From an uncultured Bacilli bacterium (GTDB taxonomy: Bacteria > Bacillota_I > Bacilli_A > RF39 > UBA660): a stretch of DNA of 14,224 bases. Numbering within the stretch: position 1 is the first letter of the stretch; each line of letters starts with the position of its first letter. Both the position numbers and the translations under genes were made by a program. A model generated the notes under the pieces. It ran no database searches. It saw only the letters and a list, made by a program, of their open reading frames with translations, and was not told where the DNA came from. Below, piece after piece: positions 6,216 to 13,487 of this stretch. The stretch covers positions 1-14,224 of the forward strand of contig CANRCL010000022.1 of NCBI GenBank assembly GCA_947629115.1, in the 5' to 3' direction.

Positions 6216-7340
6216 ATGACTTATTTAGATTATAGTGCAACTACACCAATGTCATTAGATGCTTTAGATACGTATGTTAAAGTTGCCAAAGAATATATTG
6301 GAGCAATTGGGACAAATAATTTATTAGGAGAAAAAGCCAAAAAACTTTTTAATGATACCACAAAAGAAATAAGTGATATGTTTAATATTATGGATAGTGA
6401 AATAATTTATACTAATGGTGGAACTGAAGCCAATAATATGGCGTTAATCGGGGCGGCTTTACAATATCATAAGAAAGGTAAACATATTATTGTTTCTAAA
6501 TTAGAAAATCCAGCAATTTATAAAATATGTAATTATTTAGAAAGTATTGGTTTTGAAATTAGTTATGTTAATAATGATAATGATGGATTAATTATTTTTG
6601 ATGATTTAAAAAGATTAATAAGAGAAGATACTATTTTAGTAAGTATATGTGCTGTTAATTCTGAAACTGGTGTAAGACAACCTTTAAAAATGTTAAGACA
6701 AATAATTAAAAAAGAAAATATGAGTACGATATTTCATTCTGATTTAACCGAAGCCATTGGAAAAACTAGTATTAATTTTCGTGATATTGATTTAGGAAGT
6801 GTATCGGCTCATAAGTTTTATGGTCCTAAAGGAATAGGTTTTTTATATAAAAATAGTCAAATTAATTTAACACCTTTAATATATAGTAGTAATAAAAATC
6901 AAAATTATAGTGTGGGAATGCCACCACTTCCTTTAATAGTTAGTATGAAAGTAGCCTTAAAGGAAGCCATTAAAGATATTGAAAAAAGAGAAAGATATAT
7001 AACTTTATTAAATGAAAGATTAATTAGTAAATTAAGTAATATGGAGGGAGTTAGAATTAATCAAACTAAATATTCTATTCCCCATATTTTATCAATAAGT
7101 TTAAAAGATATTAGTGCTGATGTATTAGTTCAAAAGTTGGCTAATCGTGAATTTTATGTTAGTTCTAATATGCCTAATGAAATATGTAGTAGTGTAATGG
7201 CTATTTATAATGATTTAGAAAGAAGTAAATCTTGTTTAAGAATTTCGCTTTCTCATTTAACAACTGTTTTAGAAATTAATAGATTTTTAGAAACATTTGA
7301 GTTAGAATATAACAAATTAAAAAAATTAATCGGTGGGTGA
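6216..7340 (+). CDS. Cysteine desulfurase family protein (degenerate NifS-like, beside thiI)
   Basis: This is a 374-residue class V aminotransferase-fold PLP protein of NifS/IscS type. The family takes sulfur from cysteine as a persulfide for iron-sulfur clusters or tRNA thiolation. Visible family motifs are LDYSATTP (4-11), NGGTEANNMAL (67-77), NSETGVRQP (148-156), the PLP region HSDLTEAIGK (174-183), the PLP lysine Lys200 in SAHKFYGPKGIGFLY and the carboxylate-binding Arg342 in LRISLS. Several usually conserved positions differ. The stacking His of the EHxA motif is Asn98. The usual Gln is Glu179. The GGxQExxxRxGT segment reads SSNKNQNYSVGM. The cysteine loop (VSxGSACxS) reads VSSNMPNEICSS, with Cys324 shifted and the loop about four residues shorter. 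ThiI follows, and in Bacillus subtilis NifZ is the dedicated desulfurase for ThiI, so that role is the obvious guess. Whether this copy still works is uncertain. Confidence 0.85.
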   Translation: MTYLDYSATTPMSLDALDTYVKVAKEYIGAIGTNNLLGEKAKKLFNDTTKEISDMFNIMDSEIIYTNGGTEANNMALIGAALQYHKKGKHIIVSKLENPAIYKICNYLESIGFEISYVNNDNDGLIIFDDLKRLIREDTILVSICAVNSETGVRQPLKMLRQIIKKENMSTIFHSDLTEAIGKTSINFRDIDLGSVSAHKFYGPKGIGFLYKNSQINLTPLIYSSNKNQNYSVGMPPLPLIVSMKVALKEAIKDIEKRERYITLLNERLISKLSNMEGVRINQTKYSIPHILSISLKDISADVLVQKLANREFYVSSNMPNEICSSVMAIYNDLERSKSCLRISLSHLTTVLEINRFLETFELEYNKLKKLIGG

Positions 7341-7347
7341 TGTTGTG
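7335..7347 (+). promoter_or_regulatory. Ribosome binding site that sets the thiI start
   Basis: GGGTGAT (7335-7341) followed by three bases and GTG (7345-7347). It overlaps the TGA stop of the upstream gene and favours 7345 over the in-frame GTG at 7333, which has no site upstream. This suggests translational coupling. Confidence 0.65.
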
Positions 7348-8529
7348 GAAAAAATTATTACTATTAAATATGGGGAACTTTCAACTAAAAAAGATAACCG
7401 GAATTTTTTTATCAAAATTCTAAATAATAATATTGAAAAAGTTTTAGAAGATGTCGAAATTACTTATGATTTTGGTAGAATGTTTATTATTCCTAAAAAA
7501 GATAATTTTTCTTTAATAGTAAATAAATTACAAACTATTTTTGGTATTCATGAAATATTAATCGCGTATAAATTAGAAGATAAAGATTTAAATAATATAA
7601 AAGAGAATTTAATAACTTTATTAAAAGAAAAAAAATTTAATACTTTTAAAGTAGAAGTAAAAAGAAGTGATAAAAGTTATCCTTTAGATAGTATGGCTTT
7701 ACGAAAAGAATTAGGGGCTTATATTTTAAAAAATATTCCTAATATTAAAGTTGATGTTAATAATCCCGAATTATTAGTAAATGTCGAAATTAGACTTAAA
7801 GAAGTATTAATTTATTTTAATGGCATAAAAGGTTTAGGAGGTTATCCAGTTTCTAGTTTAGGTAAAGGAATTTTAATGTTAAGTGGGGGAATAGATTCAC
7901 CAGTGGCGGGTTATTTAGCCATTAAAAGAGGAATGAAATTAGAGGCTATTTATTTTGAAAGTCCACCTCATACTAGTGAAGCGGCTTTAGATAAAGTAAA
8001 AAAATTAGCCCAAAAATTGGCCATATATAATAATGATATTAAATTACATATTATTAATTTTACCGAAATTCAAGAAGCCATTTATACCAATATTCCGAAA
8101 GAATATTTAATAACCATAATGCGAAGAATGATGTACCGAATAAGTGCTATAATTGCTAGTAGAGTTAATGCCAAAGTATTAGTAAATGGTGAATCAATTG
8201 GGCAAGTAGCGAGTCAAACATTAACTAGTATGTCAGCAATTAATGAAGTTGTAAATATACCTGTGATAAGACCAGTTGCTTGTTTTGATAAATTAGAAAT
8301 TATTGATATTGCTAAACAAATTGATACATTCGAAACTAGTATTTTACCATTTGAAGATTGTTGTACAATATTTGTTCCAGAACACCCCGTTATAAATCCT
8401 GAAAAAAGTAAATGTCAAGAATATGAAAAATTAATTAATTATGAAGAAATGATTTATAAAGCCGTTAAAGAAAGACAAGTAATAACTATTAAAAGAGAAG
8501 AAGAATTAGAATATCAAGATTTATTATAA
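7345..8529 (+). CDS. thiI: tRNA 4-thiouridine synthase ThiI (no rhodanese domain)
   Basis: ThiI adenylates uridine 8 of tRNA and transfers sulfur to give 4-thiouridine; in some bacteria it also serves thiazole synthesis. The 394-residue product starts MEKIITIKYGELSTKK, the usual ThiI beginning (KYGE). The N-terminal ferredoxin-like and THUMP domains reach about residue 165, and a PP-loop ATPase follows with SGGIDSP (180-186). GESIGQVASQTL (282-293) and FEDCCTIFVPEHP (336-348) are characteristic. There is no C-terminal rhodanese domain, as in the Bacillus type, so sulfur must come from a partner desulfurase, and Cys339/Cys340 are the candidate thiol positions. The gene begins four bases after the NifS-like gene and is clearly in its operon. 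The start is GTG, chosen by the ribosome binding site. No thiamine biosynthesis genes are present nearby, which favours the tRNA role. Confidence 0.95.
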   Translation: MEKIITIKYGELSTKKDNRNFFIKILNNNIEKVLEDVEITYDFGRMFIIPKKDNFSLIVNKLQTIFGIHEILIAYKLEDKDLNNIKENLITLLKEKKFNTFKVEVKRSDKSYPLDSMALRKELGAYILKNIPNIKVDVNNPELLVNVEIRLKEVLIYFNGIKGLGGYPVSSLGKGILMLSGGIDSPVAGYLAIKRGMKLEAIYFESPPHTSEAALDKVKKLAQKLAIYNNDIKLHIINFTEIQEAIYTNIPKEYLITIMRRMMYRISAIIASRVNAKVLVNGESIGQVASQTLTSMSAINEVVNIPVIRPVACFDKLEIIDIAKQIDTFETSILPFEDCCTIFVPEHPVINPEKSKCQEYEKLINYEEMIYKAVKERQVITIKREEELEYQDLL

Positions 8530-8550
8530 TGTATTAAATTAATTTCTTAA

Positions 8551-8570
8551 ACCATAATAATAATGGTGAT
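8551..8570 (+). promoter_or_regulatory. Small hairpin over the ribosome binding site of the 62-codon gene
   Basis: ACCAT (8551-8555) pairs with ATGGT (8563-8567), loop AATAATA. The right arm overlaps the ribosome binding site GGTGAT (8565-8570), so the stem could hide it. Five pairs make only a weak structure. Confidence 0.35.
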
Positions 8571-8573
8571 AAG

Positions 8574-8762
8574 ATGTTAAAAAATAATAGTTTTTATAAA
8601 AGTAGTGATTTACTTAATGAAAGTTATCGAGGGAGAATGAATAGTTATTTTAATCCATATGAATGTAATTTTGAAAGTAATAAAAAAGATATGGTAAATT
8701 CTGATGTAAAGGTAATGAAAAGTCAAGAACATTTTATAAGAAAAAGTACTAAAACTAAATGA
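8574..8762 (+). CDS. Small hypothetical protein, last gene of the thiI operon
   Basis: A 62-residue product that I do not recognise: MLKNNSFYKSSDLLNES at the start, a central RGRMNSYFNPYECNF stretch and a basic end (RKSTKTK). It is hydrophilic with many Asn, Ser and Lys, has one cysteine (in YECNF), no membrane segment and no clear domain. It is likely real because GGTGAT stands three bases before the ATG, it lies 44 bases after thiI on the same strand without a promoter in between, and a strong terminator begins within its last codons. It could be a short conserved orphan or a degraded remnant; nothing ties it functionally to tRNA thiolation apart from position. Confidence 0.6.
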   Translation: MLKNNSFYKSSDLLNESYRGRMNSYFNPYECNFESNKKDMVNSDVKVMKSQEHFIRKSTKTK

Positions 8763-8784
8763 ACTGCAAATAGTTCATTTTTTT
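8757..8784 (+). terminator. Terminator of the nifS-like/thiI operon
   Basis: AAATGAACT (8757-8765) pairs perfectly with AGTTCATTT (8772-8780) around GCAAAT, followed by more T to 8784. The TGA stop codon of the small gene lies inside the left arm. Confidence 0.92.
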
Positions 8785-8786
8785 AA

Positions 8787-8815
8787 TTTACAATAACCTT
8801 AAATTCTTTTATAAT
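8787..8815 (+). promoter_or_regulatory. prs promoter
   Basis: TTTACA (8787-8792), a 17-base spacer and a perfect TATAAT (8810-8815). The start would be near 8822, 28 bases before the ATG. Confidence 0.85.
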
Positions 8816-8849
8816 ATATTTAGAAAGGTATGGTAGTTGAGGTAAAAAT

Positions 8850-9899
8850 ATGCAAAAAAAGTTTATATTTATAAATAATTGTTTAAAGCAATTACAAGAA
8901 AGAATACCAGATGGAATGATAGTTAAAGCCGATTTTATTAGATTTCAAGATGGTTCTGGAAAAGTTGTCTTACCAACAGAATGTCGAGATACTGATGTCT
9001 ATATTGTTTGCGATGTAAATGATAAAACCCCTAATCCTTATTCTCTTCATAGTTTATCTCCTGATGACCATGTGAGAGATATTGCTAGAACTATTGGGGC
9101 ATTAAAAGATAATCCAGCACGCAAAAATTTAATTATTCCTTTTCAACCTTATGGTAGACAACATAGGAGGGTATTTGGTGAATCGACGGAAGCCGCTGAT
9201 TTCTTAAGGGAATGCCATTATTTAGGATTTCATAATATTTTAACTGTTGATTCTCATGATTTTAATGTTGCATCAGCCATTTCAAAGCATAATTTTGATA
9301 ATATGTATGTAACGAATGAATTATTAATTGCTTTAGTAAAAAAAGAAAAATTAAATTATCAAAAACCAGAAAATATTTTAATTGTAGCCCCAGATGAAGG
9401 AGCCCAAATGAGAGCCAGACACTTTGCTGACCGCTTTGGTTGCAATCATGCATTCTTTTCTAAAAGAAGAGATGTGACTAAAATAGTTGATGGTAAAAAT
9501 CCTTTAGAATCTAAACAATATGTTGGTTTTAGTCCCGAGGGTAAAACAGTAATTGTTGTGGATGATATGATTTCATCAGGAGGAACTATTATTGAAACCG
9601 CGAAAGAGTTAAAGAATATGGGTGCGAAAAAGATTTATGTTTGTGCTACTTTTGGTTTATTTACAAAAGGTACAAGAGATTTTATTGAAGCATATCGAGC
9701 AGGAATTATTAATAAAACCTATATTTCTAATTTAACTTATTTAGCCGACCAATCTTTAGAGGGAATAGAAGTAGTAGATGGTACTAAACAATTAGTTAGT
9801 TGTATTGATTCAATTCATGAGGGTAAAGAAAATATATCTGAAGAATTAGAAAATAGTTTTATTTCCGTGAGTAGTTTAATGGAAAAAGCAAATAGATAA
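8850..9899 (+). CDS. prs: Ribose-phosphate pyrophosphokinase, divergent type
   Basis: The enzyme makes PRPP from ribose 5-phosphate and ATP, the entry point for purine, pyrimidine, NAD, histidine and tryptophan synthesis; it is cytosolic. The 349-residue product has the tandem phosphoribosyltransferase-fold layout. RQHRR (103-107) corresponds to the family's RQDRK loop, TVDSHD (132-137) to the TVDLH metal/ATP segment, and VIVVDDMISSGGT (234-246) is the PRPP-binding signature. It is longer than the usual 310-320 residues and contains SPDDHVRDIARTI (70-82) and RDTDVYIVCDV (46-56), which match the divergent Prs subgroup found in many Clostridia and Mollicutes-like Bacilli rather than the classical enzyme. 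The start is supported by GAGGT eight bases upstream. No terminator follows, so it is probably co-transcribed with the membrane-anchored protein gene 48 bases downstream. Confidence 0.9.
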   Translation: MQKKFIFINNCLKQLQERIPDGMIVKADFIRFQDGSGKVVLPTECRDTDVYIVCDVNDKTPNPYSLHSLSPDDHVRDIARTIGALKDNPARKNLIIPFQPYGRQHRRVFGESTEAADFLRECHYLGFHNILTVDSHDFNVASAISKHNFDNMYVTNELLIALVKKEKLNYQKPENILIVAPDEGAQMRARHFADRFGCNHAFFSKRRDVTKIVDGKNPLESKQYVGFSPEGKTVIVVDDMISSGGTIIETAKELKNMGAKKIYVCATFGLFTKGTRDFIEAYRAGIINKTYISNLTYLADQSLEGIEVVDGTKQLVSCIDSIHEGKENISEELENSFISVSSLMEKANR

Positions 9900-9947
9900 A
9901 TATTTTAAAGAATTTAGAAAATAATAAGATTAGATAGGAGATTAAAA

Positions 9948-10433
9948 ATGAATAAAAAATTAAAAAATATATTAATTATTGGGGGAATAATTCTTTTAGT
10001 AGCATTAGTTATTTTACTAATTAGTTGGGCATTTAGAAAAGATAAGGAAGATATTCCTGAAAATGGAGTTTTAAATAAAGATAACTACAAAATAAATTTA
10101 AAACTTGATAGTGATATTAAATTAGATTTTGAGGCTAAATATTATACTTGTGATGGTAAAGTATGTGGCACGATGGAAACTAAAACTACTAAAATAGAAA
10201 TAACTGATGAAAAAATGCAAACAGTATTTAAAGATATTGAATATAAAGATAAAAAAATAGAAGATGTAATTGCTAGTTTAGTTGAGGCTTATCGGAAATA
10301 TGTTCATCAAGAGGGAATAATGGAATATGACATAACTACTAATTGGCAAGATTATGAAAAATATGAATTAGATGCTAAAACTACTAGTGAAGTAAATCTT
10401 CCAAGAATTAAAGTATCACAAGATTTAAAGTAA
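9948..10433 (+). CDS. Membrane-anchored protein of unknown function
   Basis: A 161-residue product that I do not recognise. A short positive N-terminus (MNKKLKN) leads into one hydrophobic segment at about 8-29 (ILIIGGIILLVALVILLISWAF), then a polar domain that should lie outside the membrane. There is no lipobox cysteine, so it is an N-terminal anchor or an uncleaved signal rather than a lipoprotein. The outer part looks beta-rich at first (NYKINLKLDSDIKLDFEAKYYTCDGKVCGTMETKTTKIEI) and holds two close cysteines, Cys68 and Cys73, which could form a disulfide. A helix-prone section follows (EDVIASLVEAYRKYVHQEGI). The ribosome binding site TAGGAG and the terminator at the stop codon support a real gene. 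It shares a transcript with prs by position, but no functional link is evident. Confidence 0.8.
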   Translation: MNKKLKNILIIGGIILLVALVILLISWAFRKDKEDIPENGVLNKDNYKINLKLDSDIKLDFEAKYYTCDGKVCGTMETKTTKIEITDEKMQTVFKDIEYKDKKIEDVIASLVEAYRKYVHQEGIMEYDITTNWQDYEKYELDAKTTSEVNLPRIKVSQDLK

Positions 10434-10461
10434 AAGTATAATTCAAAAGTTATACTTTTTT
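10432..10461 (+). terminator. Terminator of the prs transcript
   Basis: AAAAGTATAA (10432-10441) pairs perfectly with TTATACTTTT (10450-10459) around an eight-base loop, with a T run to 10461. The left arm begins in the TAA stop codon. Confidence 0.88.
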
Positions 10462-10481
10462 CTTTTTTAAAAAATCCTTTA

Positions 10482-10510
10482 TTTACAAAATAAAAATAGT
10501 CATTTATAAT
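10482..10510 (+). promoter_or_regulatory. ackA promoter
   Basis: TTTACA (10482-10487), a 17-base spacer and a perfect TATAAT (10505-10510): the same elements and spacing as the prs promoter. The start would be near 10517, only about 14 bases before the ATG, just enough for the site GAGAGGTG. Confidence 0.85.
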
Positions 10511-10530
10511 GTTATAGAGAGGTGTTATTT

Positions 10531-11727
10531 ATGAAAATATTGTCTGTAAATGCTGGAAGTTCATCATTAAAATTTAATTTAATTGAACTACCAGAAGAGA
10601 AAGAATTGATTAGTGGTTATTTTGAAAAAATAGGAATGGAAGATAGTTTTTATAGCATAAAAATAAATGGTGAAAAAACTAAAAAACAAGCCAGTGTTCC
10701 TAATCATTCAGAAGCCATAAAATATTTAATTGAAGAATTATATAGTAATAATATTATTAAGTCTTTAGATGAAATTGATGGTGTAGGTCATCGTTTAGTT
10801 CATGGAGGAGATAAATATAACAAATCAGTTATTATTGATGATGATGTTATTAAAACTGTTGAGGAATTATCTAGTTTAGCCCCTTTACACAATCCAGCAA
10901 ATATTGTGGGAGTTAAAGCCTTTAGAGAAGCAATGCCTAATACACCAATGGTTGGAGTTTTTGATACAGCATTCCATCAAACAATGGCTGAAAAAGAATT
11001 CTTATATCCTGTACCTTATGAATGGTATAAAGATTATAGTGTTCGTAAATATGGTTTTCATGGTACAAGTCATAAATATATAACTAATAAAGTTAAAGAA
11101 ATGTTAGGTAAAGAAGACGTTAATATTATCAGTTGTCATATTGGTAGTGGTGGTTCTTTATGTTGTGTTAAAGATGGTAAAAGTATTGATACAACAATGG
11201 GCTTTAGTCCTAACTCTGGTATTATGATGGGTACAAGATGTGGCGATATTGATTACTCAATGATTCCATATTTAATGAAGAAAACTGGTATGAGTATTGA
11301 TGAAATTGATACGGCATTAAATAAAAAGAGTGGCTTACTAGCAGTTAGTGAGAAATATTCTGACCATAGAGATATTGAAACTGGCATGGCTGATGGTGAT
11401 GAAAGAAGTATTTTAGCCAATGATATGTATATTGATAAAATAGTATCTTATATTGCTCGTTATTATGTTAAATTAGATGGCAAAGTAGATGCTTTAGTAT
11501 TTACGGCTGGTTTAGGAGAAAATGCTCGGGAATTCCGTGAAGAAGTAATAAGTAAACTTGCATCTTTAAATATGTATATTGATAAAGAAGAAAATAATAA
11601 AATTGCTTCTTATTTAGATAAACACGAAGGTAAAATATCTAGTGCTGAAAGTAAAACTCCAATTTATGTTATACCAACTAATGAAGAATTAATGATTGCC
11701 CTTGACACTATGGAACTAATTAGTTAG
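10531..11727 (+). CDS. ackA: Acetate kinase
   Basis: Acetate kinase interconverts acetyl phosphate plus ADP and acetate plus ATP, giving ATP by substrate-level phosphorylation in fermenters. The 398-residue product has the usual length. Visible motifs: VNAGSSSLKFN at the N-terminus (Asn7, the first family signature), GHRLVHGG (86-93, Arg88), FDTAFH (144-149, Asp145), YGFHGTSH (174-181), HIGSGGSL (203-210), MMGTRCGD (232-239, Arg236), FTAGLGENA (324-332) and TNEELMIA (383-390, Glu386). The usual GNGAS and TPLEG loops read GSGGSL and SPNSG here, a variation near the nucleotide and substrate sites. The ATG at 10531 is chosen because the in-frame GTG at 10522 lies inside the ribosome binding site. 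No phosphotransacetylase gene is present in the window. nrnA follows with almost no gap, so the two share a transcript. Confidence 0.97.
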   Translation: MKILSVNAGSSSLKFNLIELPEEKELISGYFEKIGMEDSFYSIKINGEKTKKQASVPNHSEAIKYLIEELYSNNIIKSLDEIDGVGHRLVHGGDKYNKSVIIDDDVIKTVEELSSLAPLHNPANIVGVKAFREAMPNTPMVGVFDTAFHQTMAEKEFLYPVPYEWYKDYSVRKYGFHGTSHKYITNKVKEMLGKEDVNIISCHIGSGGSLCCVKDGKSIDTTMGFSPNSGIMMGTRCGDIDYSMIPYLMKKTGMSIDEIDTALNKKSGLLAVSEKYSDHRDIETGMADGDERSILANDMYIDKIVSYIARYYVKLDGKVDALVFTAGLGENAREFREEVISKLASLNMYIDKEENNKIASYLDKHEGKISSAESKTPIYVIPTNEELMIALDTMELIS

Positions 11728-11742
11728 TGGGTGATTGGTATA
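11728..11742 (+). promoter_or_regulatory. Ribosome binding site at the nrnA start (ATA or GTG start unresolved)
   Basis: TGGGTGAT (11728-11735) directly follows the ackA stop. It covers the GTG at 11731, so that codon has no site of its own; the codon at the right distance (four bases after GGTGAT) is the in-frame ATA at 11740. Confidence 0.5.
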
Positions 11743-12705
11743 ATAAATAAAACAATATTAAATAAAATTTATAAAGAAATTAAAAAATATGATGAGATAG
11801 TTATTGCTAGACATATTGGACCAGACCCTGATGCCATTGCTAGTCAAATAGCCTTAAGAGATAGTATTTTACTTACTTTTCCGAGTAAAAAAGTTTATGC
11901 CGTAGGTTTAAGTGTTTCTAAATTTAAAAGTTATGGTAATTTAAATCATCCTAATTATGCTGAACTAACTAATCCTTTATTAGTAGTTTTAGATGTTCCT
12001 AACTTTGAAAGAATAGATGGCATAGAAGATTTAAAATATCAAGCCATCTTAAAAATAGACCATCATCCTAAAGAAGATATTATTGGTGATGTTGACTGGA
12101 CAGATGAAAAAAAATCTAGTACTTGTCAAATGATAGCGGAATTACTTTTATATACTAAACTTAAATTAAATCAAAAAATAGCCGAAAATTTATTTTTAGG
12201 AATAGTATCTGATAGTGAAAGATTTTCTTTAAAAAATACAACTTATGAAACTTTTCAAACAGTTAGTGATTTAATTAAAGAAAGTAATATTGATTTTCCT
12301 CTATTATATGAAAATTTATATACGAGACCTTTTAATGAACATAAATTTATTGCATTTATTACTAATAATTTAGTTATTGATGAAAATAAATTTGCTTATA
12401 TTAAAATAAGTGATAAAGATTTAAAAGAATACAATGTAGACTCTTCAACTCCATCGAATTTAATAAATGGTTATAATTTTATCGATGAAATATTAGTTTG
12501 GATGTTTATAACGGAAGATGTTAAAAATAAACAATATAAAATAAGTATGCGTTCAAGAGGACCGATAATAAATACAATTGCTACGAATTATAATGGGGGA
12601 GGGCATAAATTTGCCTGTGGAGCCCGACTTTCAGATATGCAAGAAATTGACAATTTAATTAAAGACTTAAGTGAGGCTTGCAAAAATTATGAAAAAGATA
12701 AGTAG
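11731..12705 (+). CDS. nrnA: DHH-family phosphoesterase, NrnA-like (nano-RNase / pAp phosphatase)
   Basis: NrnA-type enzymes degrade 2-5 base RNAs and dephosphorylate 3'-phosphoadenosine 5'-phosphate, using manganese. Counting from the GTG at 11731, the 324-residue product has the N-terminal DHH domain with ARHIGPDPDAIASQ (His28, Asp32, Asp34), VVLDVPN (Asp88), KIDHHPKED (Asp110, His111, His112) and GIVSDSERF (Asp161). The C-terminal DHHA1 domain has MRSRGPIINTIA and GGGHKFACGA (289-298). All metal-binding positions are present; DSERF replaces the commoner DTGRF. The start is uncertain: GTG at 11731 has no ribosome binding site, while an in-frame ATA at 11740 is ideally placed. The gene follows ackA by three bases and recX overlaps its end, so translation is likely coupled through the three genes. 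Confidence 0.92.
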   Translation: MIGIINKTILNKIYKEIKKYDEIVIARHIGPDPDAIASQIALRDSILLTFPSKKVYAVGLSVSKFKSYGNLNHPNYAELTNPLLVVLDVPNFERIDGIEDLKYQAILKIDHHPKEDIIGDVDWTDEKKSSTCQMIAELLLYTKLKLNQKIAENLFLGIVSDSERFSLKNTTYETFQTVSDLIKESNIDFPLLYENLYTRPFNEHKFIAFITNNLVIDENKFAYIKISDKDLKEYNVDSSTPSNLINGYNFIDEILVWMFITEDVKNKQYKISMRSRGPIINTIATNYNGGGHKFACGARLSDMQEIDNLIKDLSEACKNYEKDK

Positions 12706-13429
12706 TTATAAAAAGAAAAAAGGTAGTATTTATGAAATAATATTTGATTCTAGTGAGAAAATAAATCTCTATGATGATGTTATTTTAAAATACAACCTTT
12801 TATTATCTAAAGAAATTGAAGAAAGTAAATTAAAAGAAATATTAGAATTTAATAGTTATTTAGAAAGTTATAATATTGCTCTTAAATATATAAGTTTTAA
12901 ATTAAGAACTGAAAAAGAAATTATTAAAAGATTAAAAGGATTTAATAAAAATGCCATTGATTATACTTTAAAAAGATTAAAAGATGAAGGATATTTAAAT
13001 GAGGAATTATATATTAAATCTTATATTAATGATGAAATTAATTTAAAAGTAGTGGGACCTAATAAAATACTTTATAATTTAAAAAAATTAGGTTTTAAAG
13101 AAAAAAATATTCAAAATTATTTAAATACTTTTTCAAATGACATTTGGCTGGATAAAATAAAGAAATTTATTGCAAAGAGAATGAGTATTAATCATAATTT
13201 ATCTGGGATAATGTTAAAACAAAAAATTGTTCAAGAATTAATTTCTAGAGGTTTTATAAAAGATGATATTTTAACTATTATTGATAACTATGATTTTAAG
13301 GATAATAAAGATATTTATGAAAAAGAATATACTAAAATAAAAAATAAATTAATGAAAAAGTATAGTGGTGAAGAATTAGAATATCAAATTAAGATGGCTT
13401 TAATAAAAAAAGGCTTTAAAAATATTTAA
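12689..13429 (+). CDS. recX: Regulatory protein RecX
   Basis: RecX binds RecA filaments and modulates recombination and the SOS response. The 246-residue product is built of repeated three-helix units. The first unit is the clearest: YNIALKYISFKLRTEKEIIKRLKGF followed by LKRLKDEGYLNEELYIKSYINDE, matching the family pattern of an aromatic-A-L-x-Y start, an R-T-x-x-E-I segment and L-x-x-x-G-Y-x-D/N-E. Further units read GPNKILYNLKKLGFKEKNI and LKQKIVQELISRGFIKDDIL. The N-terminal 60 residues are weakly conserved in the family. The ATG at 12689 is chosen, overlapping the end of nrnA by 17 bases; GTGAGG lies 12 bases upstream, rather far. A GTG at 12671 would add six residues but has no site. recA is not in the window. 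Confidence 0.85.
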   Translation: MKKISSYKKKKGSIYEIIFDSSEKINLYDDVILKYNLLLSKEIEESKLKEILEFNSYLESYNIALKYISFKLRTEKEIIKRLKGFNKNAIDYTLKRLKDEGYLNEELYIKSYINDEINLKVVGPNKILYNLKKLGFKEKNIQNYLNTFSNDIWLDKIKKFIAKRMSINHNLSGIMLKQKIVQELISRGFIKDDILTIIDNYDFKDNKDIYEKEYTKIKNKLMKKYSGEELEYQIKMALIKKGFKNI

Positions 13430-13447
13430 TATTTATAATTAGCCAAT

Positions 13448-13484
13448 AAAAAAATTGATTAAGAGTTAGTTAATCAATTTTTTC
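13448..13484. terminator. Bidirectional terminator between recX and the PpiC foldase
   Basis: The arms 13449-13462 and 13470-13483 pair perfectly over 14 positions with a seven-base loop. Six T on the plus strand and seven A read as T on the minus strand give both transcripts a U-tract. It ends the ackA-nrnA-recX unit and the convergent foldase gene. Confidence 0.92.
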
Positions 13485-13487
13485 TTT

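Noticed and set aside
7331..7341. TGA read as tryptophan (Mollicutes code) at the end of the nifS-like gene
   Set aside because: TGA falls exactly at the expected end before thiI, and tryptophan is TGG throughout, so TGA is a stop here.
9262..9453. Minus-strand open frame inside prs
   Set aside because: Antisense shadow of a well-supported gene.
10522..10530. GTG start for ackA
   Set aside because: That GTG is part of the ribosome binding site of the ATG at 10531, where acetate kinases normally begin.
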